From contig CAVMBN010000233.1 of the NCBI GenBank assembly GCA_963678705.1, forward strand, positions 682,001 through 746,000: a stretch of DNA of 64,000 nt, read 5' to 3'. The notes under the pieces were generated by a model. It ran no database searches, was not told the origin of the DNA, and worked only from the letters and a program-made list of their open reading frames with translations. Below, one piece after another: positions 14,501 to 27,400 of the stretch. Origin of the DNA: Panorpa germanica (lineage: Eukaryota; Arthropoda; Insecta; Mecoptera; Panorpidae). The position numbers and the translations under genes were made by a program. Positions within the stretch are counted from its first letter, which is position 1, and the number at the start of each line of letters is the position of its first letter.

Positions 14501-15315
14501 TTTATTTTTTTAGTTCCATCATTACTATTTTTAAGTAAAAAACACACAATTGGTACAACTGCAAGTTAAAAATATATAAAAGTTAATAATAATTTTAATT
14601 TCATATTATATATAGCAGCACTTGTGTAAACAAATGTGCATGTTATAATAAAAAAAAACTATTTAATAACTTTTAACCATATAATTGTATGTAAAAATGT
14701 ATTTTTTTGTAAAGAATGTCACGTTAACACCCACTTTTAAGCTTATTTAAAGTAACAGAAATGTATTAATATTTTGAAATTTTAATTTTTTTAGTTCCAT
14801 CTACTATTTTTGAGTAAAAAAGACACAGTTAGTACAACTGCAAGTATAAAAAATATAAAAGTTAAAAATAATTTTGATTTCATATTATATATAGCAGCAC
14901 TTGTGTGAACAAATGTGCATGTTATAATAAAAAAAAAACTATTTATTAACTTTTAACCATATAATTGTATGTAAAAATGTATTTTTTTGTAAAGAATGTC
15001 ACGTTATCACCCACTCTTAAGCTATTTTAAAGTAACAGAAATGTGTTATTATTTTAAAAATTTTATTTGTTTAGTTCCATCATTACTATTTTTGAGTAAA
15101 AGAGACACAGTTGTTACAACTGCAAGAACAAAAAAAATAAAAGTTAATAATAATTTTAATTTCATATTATATATAGCAGCACTTGTGTATACAAATGTGC
15201 ATGATAAAATAAAACAAAATTTTATAACTTTTAACCATATATTTGTATGTGAAAATTTATTATTTTGTATTAAATTTCACTTTACCACACAATCTAAATG
15301 TATTTTAAAGTAACA
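2595..15315 (+). repeat. Higher-order repeat, period about 3946 bp (14 monomers), about three copies
   Basis: Private variants recur at offsets of 3945-3947 bp. The unit with CACCTACTCTTAAGC and TTATATCTATCA is at about 3436 and 7382; the CACCAACTC unit at about 3996 and 7942; the AAAATGTCACG unit with AAAATTTCAAAAT at about 5697, 9643 and 13590; the AAAGTAAAAGAAATG unit at about 6258, 10206 and 14152; the GTTGTTACAACTGC unit at about 11110 and 15055. Matching blocks are roughly 2595-6500 with 6541-10446, and 9643-11370 with 13590-15315. The third copy is rearranged: around 11.4-12.4 kb it has two extra monomers, and it lacks the two units that lie at 5126-5690 in copy 1, so the net period stays the same. 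Confidence 0.85.
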
Positions 15316-18300
15316 GAAATGTATTAATATTTTAAAATTTTTATTTTATTAGTTATATCACTACAATTTTTGTGTAAATGAGACACAGTACAACTGCAAG
15401 TTCAAAAAATATAAAAATTATTATTAATTTTAATTTCATTATATATATAGCAGCACTTGTGTAAACAAATGTGCATGTAATAATAAAAAAAAAACTATTT
15501 AATAACTTTTAATCATATAATTGTATGTAAAAATGTATTTTTTTGTAAAGAATGTCACGTTAACACTCACTCTTAAGCTATTTTAAAGTAACAGAAATGT
15601 ATTAATATTTTAAAATTTTAATTTTTTTAGTTCCATCATTACTATTTTTGAGTAAAAAAGACACAGTAGGTACAACTGCAAGTATAAAAAATATAAAAGT
15701 TAATAATAATTTTAATTTTATATTATATATAGCAGCACTTGTGTGAACAAATGTGCATGTTATAATAAAAAAAAAACTATTTAATAACTTTTAACCATAT
15801 AATTGTAAGTAAAAATGTATTTTTTTGTAAAGAATGTCACGTTAACACCCACTCTAAAGCTATTTTAAAGTAACAGAAATGTATTAATATTTTAAAATTT
15901 TTATTTTTTAGTTCCATCATTACTATTTTTGAGTAAGAAAGACACAGTTGGTACAACTGCAAGTATAAAAAATATATAAGTTAATAATAATTTTAATTTT
16001 TTATTATATATAGCAGCACATTTGTGAACAAATGTGCATGTTATAATAAAAAAAAAACTATTTAATAACTTTTAACCATTTAATTGTATGTAAAAATGTA
16101 TTTTTTTGTAAAGAATTTTACGTTAACACCCACTCTTAAGCTAGTTTAAAGTAACAGAAATGTATTAATATTTTAAAAATTTTATGTTTTTAGTTCCATC
16201 ATTACTATTTTTGAAAAAAAAGACACAATTGGTACAACTGCTAGTTTAAAAAATATAAAAGTTAATAATAATTTTAATTTCATATTATATAAAGCAGCTC
16301 TTGTGTGAACAAATGTGCATGTTATAATAAAAAAAAACTAATTAATAACTTTCAACCATATAATTGTATGTAAAAATGTATTTTTTTGTAAAGAATTTCA
16401 CGGTAACACCCACTCTTAAGCTATTTTAAAGTAACAGAAATGTATTAATATTTTAAAATTTTTATTTTTTTAGTTCCATCATTACTATTTTTAAGTAAAA
16501 AAGACACAATTGGTACAACTGCAAGTTTAAAAAATATAAAAGTTAATAATAATTTTAATTTCATATTATATATAGCAGCACTTGTGTGAACAAATGTGCA
16601 TGTTATAATATAAAAAAAACTTTAATAATTTTTAACCATATAATTGTATGTACAAATGAATTTTTTTGTATAGAATGTCACGTTATCACCCACTCTTAAG
16701 CTATTTTAAAGTAACAGAAATGTGTTATTATTTTAAAAATTTTATTTTTTTAGTACCATCATTACTATTTTTGAGTAAAAAAGACACAGTTGGTACAACT
16801 GCAAGTACAAAAAATATAAAAGTTAATAATAATTTTAATTTCATATTATATATAGCAGCACTTGTGTATACAAATGTGCATGATAAAATAAAACAAAATT
16901 TTATAACTTTTAACCATATATTTGTATGTGAAAATTTATTATTTTGTATTAAATTTCACTTTACCACACAATCTAAATGTTATTTAAAGTAACAGAAATG
17001 TATTAATATTTCAAAATTTTTATTTTATTAGTTATATCACTACAATTTTTGTGTAAAAGAGACACAGTACAACTGCAAGTTCAAAAAATATAAAAGTTAT
17101 TATTAATTTTAATTTCATATTATATATAGCAGCACTTGTGTAAACAAATGTGCATGTAATAATAAAAAAAAAACTATTTAATAACTTTTAATCATATAAT
17201 TGTATGTAAAAAAGTATTTTTTTGTAAAGAATGTCACGTTAACACCCACTCTTAAGCTATTTTAAAGTAACAGAAATGTATTAATATTCTAAAATTTTTA
17301 TTTTTTTAGTTCCATCATTACTTATTTTAAGTAAAAAAGACACAGTAGGTACAACTGCAAGTATAAAAAATATAAAAGTTAATAATAATTTTAATTTCAT
17401 ATTATATATAGCAGCACTTGTGTGAACAAATGTGCATGTTATAATAAAAAAAAAACTATTTAATAACTTTTAACCATATAATTGTAAGTAAAAATGTATT
17501 TTTTTGTAAAGAATGTCACGTTAACACCCACTCTAAAGCTATTTTAAAGTAACAGAAATGTATTAATATTTTAAAATTTTTATTTTTTAGTTCCATCATT
17601 ACTATTTTTGAGTAAGAAAGACACAGTTGGTACAACTGCAAGTATGAAAAATATATAAGTTAATAATAATTTTAATTTCTTATTATATATAGCAGCACAT
17701 TTGTGAACAAATGTGCATGTTATAATAAAAAAAAAACTATTTAATAACTTTTAACCATATAATTGTATGTAAAAATGTATTTTTTTGTAAAGAATGTCAC
17801 GTTACGACCCACTCTTAAGCTATTTTAAAGTAACAGAAATGTATTAATATTTTGAAATTTTTATTTTTTTAGTTCCATCATTACTATTTTTAAGTAAAAA
17901 AGACACAGTTAGTACAACTGCAAGTATAAAAAATATAAAAGTTAACAATAATTTTAATTTCATATTATATATAGCAGCACTTATGTGAACAAATGTGCAT
18001 GTTATAATAAAAAAAAATTTATTTAATAATTTTTAACCATATAATTGTATGTAAAAATGTATTTTTTTGTATAGAATGTCACGTTATCACCCACTCCTAA
18101 GCTATTTTAAAGTAACAGAAATGTGTTATTATTTTAAAAATTTTATTTTTTTAGTTCCATTATTACTATTTTTGAGTAAAAGAGACACAGTTGGTACAAC
18201 TGCAAGTACAAAAAATATAAAAGTTAATAATAATTTTAATTTCATATTATATATAGCAGCACTTGTGTATACAAATGTGCATGATAAAATAAAACAAAAT

Positions 18301-21300
18301 TTTATAACTTTTAACCATATATTTGTATAAAAAAATTTATTTTTTTGTATTGAATTTCACTTTACCACAAAATCTAAATGTATTTTAACAGTAACAGAAA
18401 TGTATTAGTATGTTAAAAATTTTATTTTTTTAGTTCCATCACTACATTTTTTGTGTAAAAGAGACACAGTACAACTGCAAGTTCAAAAAATATAAAAGTT
18501 GTTATTAATTTTAATTTCATATTATATATAGCAGCACTTGTGTGAACAAATGTGCATGTTACAATAAAAAAAAACTATTTAATAACTTTTAACCATATTA
18601 AGTATTAATTGTATGTAAAAATGTATTTTTTTTAACGATTGTCACGTTATCACTTACTCCTTAGCTATTTTAAAGTAACAGAAATGTATTAATATTTTAA
18701 AATTTTTATTTTTTTAGTTCCATCATTACCATTTTTGAGTAAAAAAGACACAGTTGGAACAACTGCAAGTATAAAAAATATAAAAGTTAATAATAATTTT
18801 AATTTCATATTATATATAGCAGCACTTGTGTGAGCAAATGTGCATGTTATAATAAAAAAAAACTATTTAATAACTTTTAGCCATACAATTGTATGTAAAA
18901 ATGTATTTTTTTGTAAAGAATGTCACGTTAATACCAACTCTTAAGTTTTTTTAAAGTAACAGAAATGTGTTATTATTTTAAAATTTTTATTTTTTTAGTT
19001 CCATCATTACTATTTTTAAGTAAAAGAAACACAGTTGTTACAACTGCAAGAACAAAAAAAATAAAAGTTAATAATAATTTTAATTTCATATTATATATAG
19101 CAGCACTTGTGTATACAAATGTGCATGATAAAATAAAACAAAATTTTATAAATTTTAACCATATATTTGTATGTGAAAATTTATTATTTTGTATTAAATT
19201 TCACTTTACCACACAATCTAAATGTATTTTAAAGTAACAGAAATGTATTAATATTTCAAAATTTTTATTTTATCAGTTATATCACTACAATTTTTGTGTA
19301 AAAGAGACACAGTACAACTGCAAGTTCAAAAAATATAAAAGTTATTATTAATTTTAATTTCATATTATATATAGCAGCACTTGTGTAAACAAATGTGCAT
19401 GTAATAATAAAAAAAAACTATTTAATAACTTTTAATTATATAATTGTATGTAAAAATGTATTTTTTTGTAAAGAATGTCACGTTAACACCCACTCTTTAG
19501 CTATTTTAAAGTAACAGAAATGTAATAATATTTTAATATTTTTATTTTTTTAGTTCCATCATTACTATTTTTGAGTAAAAAAGACACAGTAGGTACAACT
19601 GCAAGTATAAAAAATATAAAAGTTAATAATAATTTTAATTTCATATTATATATAGCAGCACTTGTGTGAACAAATGTGCATGCTATATTAAAAAAAAGAC
19701 TATTTAATAACTTTTAACCATATAATTGTAAGTAAAAATGTATTTTTTTGTAAAGAATGTCACGTTAACACAAACTCTAAAGCTATTTTAAAGTAACAGA
19801 AATGTATTAATATTTTAAAATTTTTATTTTTTAGTTCCATCATTACTATTTTTGAGTAAAAAAGACACAGTTGGTACAACTGCAAGTATAAAAAATATAT
19901 AAGTTATTAATAATTTTAATTTTTTATTATATATAGCAGCACATTTGTGAACAAATGTGCATGTTATAATAAAAAAAACTATTTAATAACTTTTAACCAT
20001 ATAATTGTATGTAAAAATGTATTTTTTTGTAAAGAATGTCACGTTACCACCCACTCTTAAGCTATTTTAAAGTAACAGAAATGTGTTATTATTTTGAAAT
20101 TTTTATTTTTTTAGTTCCATCATTACTGTTTTTGAGTAAAAAAGACACAGTTGGTACAACTGCAAGTATAAAAAATATAAAAGTTAACAATAATTTTAAT
20201 TTCATATTATATATAGCAGCACTTATGTAAACAAATGTGCTTGTTATAATAAAAAAAAATTTATTTAATAATTTTTAACCATATAATTGTATGTAAAAAT
20301 GTATTTTTTTGTATATAATGTCACGTTATCACCCACTCCTAAGCTATTTTAAAGTAATAGAAATGTGTTATTATTTTTATAATTTTATTTTTTTAGTTCC
20401 ATTATTACTATTTTTGAGTTAAAGAGACACAGTTGGTACAACTGCAAGTACAAAAAATATAAAAGTTAATAATAATTTTAATTTCATATTATATATAGCA
20501 GCACTTGTGTATACAAATGTGCATGATAAAATAAAACAAAATTTTATAACTTTTAACCATATATTTGTATGAAAAAATTAATTTTTTTGTATTGAATTTT
20601 ACTTTACCACAAAATCTAAATGTATTTTAAAGTAACAGAAATGTATTAATATTTTAAAAATTTTATTTTTTTAGTTCCATCACTACAATTTTTGTGTAAC
20701 AGAGACACAGTTAGTACAACTGCAAGTTCAAAAAGTATAAAAGTTATTATTAATTTTAATTTCATAATAAATATAGCAGCACTTGTGTAAACAAATGTGC
20801 ATGTTATATTAAAAAAAAAACTTTAATAATTTTTAACCATATAATTGTATGTAAAAATGAATTTTTTTGTATAGAATGTCACGTTATCACCCACTCTTAA
20901 GCTATTTTAAAGTAACAGAAATGTGTTATTATTTTAAAAATTTTATTTTTTTAGTACCATCATTACTATTTTTGAGTAAAAAAGACAGTTGGTACAACTG
21001 CAAGTACAAAAAATATAAAAGTTAATAATAATTTTAATTTCATATTATATATAGCAGCACTTGTGTATACAAATGTGCATGATAAAATAAAACAAAATTT
21101 TATAACTTTTAACCATATATTTGTATGTAAAAATTTATTTTTTTGTATTGAATTTCACTTTACCACACAATCTAAATGTATTTTAAAGTAACGGAAATTT
21201 TTTAATATTTTAAAAATTTTATTTTTTTAGTTCCATCACTACAATTTTTTTGTAAAAGAGACACAGTTAGTACAACTGCAAGTTCAAAAAATATAAAAGT

Positions 21301-24200
21301 TGTTATTAATTTTAATTTCATATTATATATAGCAGCACTTGTGTGAACAAATGTGCATGTTACAATAAAAAAAAAACTATTTAATAACTTTTAACCATAT
21401 TAAGTATTAATTGTATTTTAATAATGTATTTTTTTGTAACGATTGTCACGTTATCACTCACTCCTAAGCTATTTTAAAGTAACAGAAATGTATTAATATT
21501 TTAAAATTTTAATTTTTTTAGTTCCATCATTACCATTTTTGAGAAAAAAAGACACAGTTGGAACAACTGCAAGTATAAACAATATAAAAGTTAATAATAA
21601 TTTTAATTTCATATTATATATAGCAGCACTTGTGTGAGCAAATGTGCATGTTATAATAAAAAAAAATATTTAATAACTTTTAGCCATATAATTGTATGTA
21701 AAAATGTATTTTTTTGTAAAGAATGTCACGGTAATACCCACTCTTAAGCTATTTTAAAGTAACAGAAATGTGTTATTATTTTAAAATTTTTATTTTTTAA
21801 GTTCCATCATTACTATTTTTGAGTAAAAGAGACACAGTTGTTACAACTGCAAGAACAAAAAAAATAAAAGTTAATAATAATTTTAATTTCATATTATATA
21901 TAGCAGCACTTGTGTATACAAATGTGCATGATAAAATAAAACGAAATTTAATAACTTTTAACCATATATTTGTATGTGAAAATTTATTATTTTGTATTAA
22001 ATTTCACTTTACCACACAATTTAAATGTATTTTAAAGTAACAGAAATGTATTAATATTTCAAAAATTTTATTTTATTAGTTATATCACTACAATTTTTGT
22101 GTAAAAGAGACACAGTACAACTGCAAGTTCAAAAAATATAAAAGTTATTATTAATTTTAATTTCATATTATATATAGCAGCACTTGTGTAAACAAATGTG
22201 CATGTAATAATAAAAAAAAAAATATTTAATAACTTTTAATCATTAAATTGTATGTAAAAATGTATTTTTTTGTAAAGAATGTCACGTTAACACCCACTCT
22301 TTAGCTATTTTAAAGTAACAGAAATGTATTAATATTTTAAAATTTTTATTTTTTTAGTTCCATCATTACTATTTTTGAGTAAAAAAGACACAGTAGGTAC
22401 AACTGCAAGTATAAAAAATATAAAAGTTAATAATAATTTTAATTTCATATTATATATAGCAGCACTTGTGTGAACAAATGTGCATGTTATAATAAAAAAA
22501 AAAATATTTAATAACTTTTAACCATATAATTGTAAGTAAAAATGTATTTTTTTGTAAAGAATGTCACGTTAACACCCACTCTAAAGCTATTTTAAAGTAA
22601 CAGAAAAGTATTAATATTTTAAAATTTTTATTTTTTAGTTCCATCATTACCATTTTTGAGTAAAAAAGACACAGTTGGAACAACTGCAAGTATAAAAAAT
22701 ATAAAAGTTAATAATAATTTTAATTTCATATTATATATAGCAGCACTTGTGTGAGCAAATGTGCATGTTATAATAAAAAAAAACTATTTAATAACTTTTA
22801 GCCATATAATTGTATGTAAAAATGTATTTTTTTGTAAAGAATGTCACGTTAATACCCACTCTTAAGCTATTTTAAAGTAACAGAAATGTGTTATTATTTT
22901 AAAATTTTTATTTTTTTAGTTCCATCATTACTATTTTTGAGTAAAAAAGACACAGTTGGTACAACTGCAAGTAAAAAAAATATAAAAGTTAATAATAATT
23001 TTAATTTTATATTATATATAGCAGCACTTGTGTATACAAATGTGCATGATAAAATAAAACAAAATTTTATACCTTTTAACCATATATTTGTATGTAAAAA
23101 TTTATTTTTTTGTATTGAATTTCACTTTACCACACAATCTAAATGTATTTTAAAGTAACAGAAATGTATTAATATTTTATAATTATTATTTTTTTAGTTC
23201 CATCACTACATTTTTTGTGTAAAGGAGACACAGTACAACTGCAAGTACAAAAAATATAAAAGTTAATAATAATTTTAATTTCATATTATATATAGCAGCA
23301 CTTGTGTATACAAATGTGCATGATAAAATAAAACAAAATTTTATAACTTTTAACCATATATTTGTATGTAAAAATTTATTTTTTTGTATTGAATTTTACT
23401 TTACCACACAATCTAAATGTATTTTAAAGTAACGGAAATGTATTATTATTTTAAAAATTTTATTTTTTTAGTTCCATCACTACAATTTTTTTGTAAAAGA
23501 GACACAGTTAGTACAACTGCAAGTTCAAAAAATATAAAAGTTGTTATTAATTTTAATTTCATATTATATATAGCAGCACTTGTGTGAACAAATGTGCATG
23601 TTACAATAAAAAAAACTATTTAATAACTTTTAACCATATTAAGTATTAATTGTATTTTATTAATGTATTTTTTTGTAACGATTGTCACGTTATCACTCAC
23701 TCCTAACCTATTTTAAAGTAACAGAAATGTATTAATATTTTAAAATTTTTATTTTTTTAGTTCCATCATTACCATTTTTGAGAAAAAAAGACACAGTTGG
23801 AACAACTGCAAGTATAAACAATATAAAAGTTAATAGTAATTTTGATTTCATATTATATATAGCAGCACTTGTGTAAGCAAATGTGCATGTTATAATAAAA
23901 AAAAAAATTTAATAACTTTTAGCCATATAATTGTATGTAAAAATGTATTTTTTTGTAAAGAATGTCACGTTAATACCCACTCTTAAGCTATTTTAAAGTA
24001 ACAGAAATGTGTTATTATTTTAAAATTTTTATTTTTTTGTTCCATCATTCATATTTTTGAGTAAAAAAGACACAGTTGGTACAACTGCAAGTAAAAAAAA
24101 TATAAAAGTTAATAATAACTTTAATTTTATATTATATTTAGCAGCACTTGTGTATACAAATGTGCATGATAAAATAAAACAAAATTTTATAACTTTCAAC
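15316..24200 (+). repeat. Satellite stretch with shorter, mixed higher-order spacings
   Basis: Here monomers are shuffled at several spacings instead of one dominant period. The segment around 15310-16070 recurs at about 16991-17750 (offset about 1681, six monomers). Units with CACTCTAAAGC at about 19760 and 22560 are about 2800 bp apart (ten monomers). The GTAACGATTGTCACG unit with AAACAATATAAAAG recurs at about 21436 and 23676 (offset 2240, eight monomers). No gene is visible in it. Confidence 0.7.
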
Positions 24201-24205
24201 CATAT
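24201..24205. repeat. Target-site duplication of Copia-1 (left, CATAT)
   Basis: CATAT directly precedes the left LTR and is repeated directly after the right LTR at 28807-28811. Five bases is the usual length for Ty1/copia integrases. Confidence 0.93.
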
Positions 24206-24413
24206 TATTGAAGCAGATATTATATGCACAGTTATATATTAAATATTTTATTAATTAATAAGTCCTCAGACTGAAATTATACAGAAAGTCCTCAGACAAT
24301 ATTTCTTATAGACATAAAACAATTGAATTTAATATAATAATTTTTTTATATAAACAAAAACAAAACAAGTTTAAGTAATTTAATTTAAGAATGAATGTAT
24401 TGTAATTCCAACA
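24206..24413 (-). repeat. Copia-1 3' LTR (208 bp)
   Basis: In element sense it runs TGTTGGAATTACAATACATT ... CTGCTTCAATA. It carries a TATA-like GTTTATATAAA (plus-strand 24346-24356) and an AATAAA-type polyadenylation signal (about 24247-24252). A short internal duplication places GTCTGAGGACT twice about 25 bp apart. The plus-strand left end TATTGAAGCAG is shared with the other LTR, which fixes the boundary. Confidence 0.94.
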
Positions 24414-24422
24414 CACCCCCTC
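24414..24422 (-). other. Copia-1 polypurine tract
   Basis: In element sense GAGGGGGTG directly abuts TGTTGG of the 3' LTR, where plus-strand DNA synthesis is primed. The same tract is found in Copia-2 at 44079-44087. Confidence 0.9.
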
Positions 24423-24442
24423 AAGACATTCATTTCAACAAT

Positions 24443-27400
24443 TTAAATAATTTGAAGTCCCAATCCTTCAGTGAATTTTTCATGTAACTCTCTTGGCAGT
24501 GCTTTTGTTAAAATATCCGCAACCATTTCATTAGTTGATACATGACGTAATTTAATAATTCCTTCATCAACTACATCACGAACAAAATAATGACGAATAT
24601 CTATATGTTTTGTACGTGCATGATAAATCGAGTTCATTGCCAGTTGTTCAGCTCCACGATTGTCAATTAATATTTTAATTTTCAAAAATTTTTCTTGCTC
24701 TAGTTCAGTCAATAAATCATTTAAATATATTGCTTCTTTTACAGCTTCTGATAAACTAACATATTCTGATTCAGTAGATGAAAGTGCCACAGTTCTTTGT
24801 TTTTGAGATTTCCAGCTCACAGCACCCCCTGCCAACATAAATACATATCCAGAATATGATCTTCGATCTTCAAGACAACCTCCCCAATCAGCATCACAGT
24901 ATCCAATCATAGATTTTGTTTCTTTAGTATAAAGTATTCCTAATTCTATTGTACCAGCTAAATATCTCAATATTCTCTTAACTCCCAACCAATCTTGTTT
25001 ACTTGGTTTGTTTACAAATTGAGCTAATCTTGAAACAGTATTTGCAATATCTGGTCGAGTTCCAACCACTAAATACATTAGTGCTCCAATAACTTCTCTA
25101 TAAAATTTACTATTAATTTCTTCTTTTTCAGTTGAATAAAATATTTTCTTCTTTTGTAATTCTGCTGGCGTTTTAACTGGATTGCAATTATTCATTTCAT
25201 ATTTTTTAAGTAAATTGATAATATATCTTGATTGATTAATAAAAATATATTGATCTGATTGATTAATTTCTATTCCCAAACATTGTTTTGCAAGACCTAG
25301 ATCCTTAATTTCAAATTCTTCTTGTAGTTTAATTTTAATTTCATCAATCCAATCAACATCTGATGATGCAATTAAGAAATCATCAACATAAACTAGAAAT
25401 AATAAAATATCTTTACCACGTTTTGTATAATACAAACAACTCTCCTTTTTTGTTGACTTTAGTCCAATACTTTCCAACTTATTTGATAATTTTTCATTCC
25501 ATTGTCGAGCAGCTTGTTTAAGACCATAGAGAGCTTTATTTAATTTACAAACATCACCTCCTTCTTCAATACATTTTAACATTTTTGTAGCTTTATTGTT
25601 TAATTCTTCAGACACCTGACTATCATCAATTATCCACATCAAAATTTCATGTAGCATATCCGGTATTTCCATATAAACATTTTCTTCTAATATTCCATTT
25701 AAATAGGCAGTTACAACATCAAATTGTCTTATTACAAGTTTTAATTCCACAGACAATGCAATTAAAAGTCTCATTGATTCCATTCTTGCAACTGGAGCAA
25801 AAGTTTGATCATAATCAATACCATATTTCTGACTATAACCTTTTGCAACAATACGAGCTTTTCTTTTTTCAATAAGCCCATCTGATCCAAATTTATTTGT
25901 TAAAATCATTCGACTTCCCACAACACTTTGACCTTCAGGTAATTTTACAATATTCCAAGTATCATTTTTTAATAAACTTATGACTTCTGATTTAATTGCT
26001 CTCTTCCACTCAGCACACTCTTGAGAATTAATAGCATCTTCCAATTTAACTTCAGCTACTCCAACAAATATATTATCATTATCATTATCATCTTCATTAG
26101 AATCAGATTCAATCCTTTCTTTAACTTCACAATTATTAACTTTTGAAAATAATTTTCTGGGACGTCCTTTCAAACCTGTTTTAATTAATTTTGGTCTTCC
26201 TGGTCCTCTTCTTTCTTCTCTAGTATATTCTCTTGAGTTTCTTCTAGGAGTTTCTTGAATAGATGATTGAATACCAGATGAATTTTCATTTTCTTCATTA
26301 TCTTCTAAATTTTCTTCTGGAATTCCATCTAAAGTTTCTGTCTCATTACTATTTTTAAATCCTGTTATCAATTCAATCCATGGTTTATCCTTGTTTTCAA
26401 AATCATTAATAATCAGCTGTTTAATCTCTTGGTTCTTTAAAACTGTAGTAACATTATCTTCAATAAATTTCACATCACGAGCAACAATAAATTTTCTCTT
26501 TTCTGGTAACCAAATTCTGTATCCTTTTGATTCACGTGGATAACCTACAAAAATTCCTTTCATTGATCTATCAGATAATTTGCATTTTGTTGGATCTTTA
26601 TCTAAGACATATACAGTTGATCCAAATGCTCGTAAATAATTTAAATGAACTTTATCCCTGTTGAACCATCTCTGATAAGGAGTATCTCCATTAATACTTC
26701 TTGAAGGACATCTGTTTCTCAAATGACATGCTGTAGCTACAGCATCAGTCCAAAACATATCCGATAAATTTGATTGAAGTAATAAACATCGTCCCATTTC
26801 AACTAATGTTCGATTTAAACGTTCAGCAACACCATTTTGCTGAGGTGTTCTTACAACACTTAATCGACGTTGAATACCTTGATTACGCAGGAAAGAATCC
26901 ATCTCAGTATTACAATACTCTTTACCATTATCACTTTGAAGATACTTAATCTTCTTCCCTGTCATACGTTCAGCTTGATTTTGATACATTTTGAAAGCTT
27001 CTAGTGCACCACTCTTCTGTTTAAGAAAGTATACTTCACACCATCGAGAATAATCATCAATAAATGTAATAAAATATTTTGCTCCATTCACTGATTGTGT
27101 CCTAAACGGTCCAACAATATCTGTATGAACTATTTCAAGAAGTTCTTCACTCTGTCGTTCACTTCCTGAAAACGGTAACCCTGTCATCTTGCCTCGTAGA
27201 CACACTTCACATCTTGACAAACATTTCAATTGTTCAGAGGTTACTTTACTTGTAGTATTCTGATTAATCACCCGAAATAAATCCTTAGCATTTAAATGAC
27301 CCATACGACAATGCCACATCAATAACTCAGAATTAGCTTTATCTTCTCCAATACAAGCTTCTTCATTACCTTCTTGTAAATAATAGAGATCACCACGCCT

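Larger units (their letters stand above)
1..24205 (+). repeat. Satellite array, block 1 (about 280-bp monomer)
   Basis: Head-to-tail monomers, all in one orientation. Using GAATGTCACG or its variant GAATTTCAC as phase mark, successive units start at 75, 353, 631, 914, 1196, 1478 and 1758, that is 278-283 bp apart. Each unit has the same order of blocks: GAATGTCACGTTA, CCCACTCTTAAGC, AAAGTAACAGAAATG, a run of seven T, GACACAGTTGGTACAACTGC, AATATAAAAGTTA, ATATAGCAGCACTTGTG, AAATGTGCATG, a run of 8-10 A, and TAACCATATAATTGTATG. Most differences between units are single bases, A/T-run lengths, or a four-base gap in the GTTGGTAC block. Dense A and T tracts suggest bent DNA, as is common in (peri)centromeric satellites; a centromeric role is inference. 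The block ends at the target-site duplication of Copia-1. Confidence 0.97.
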
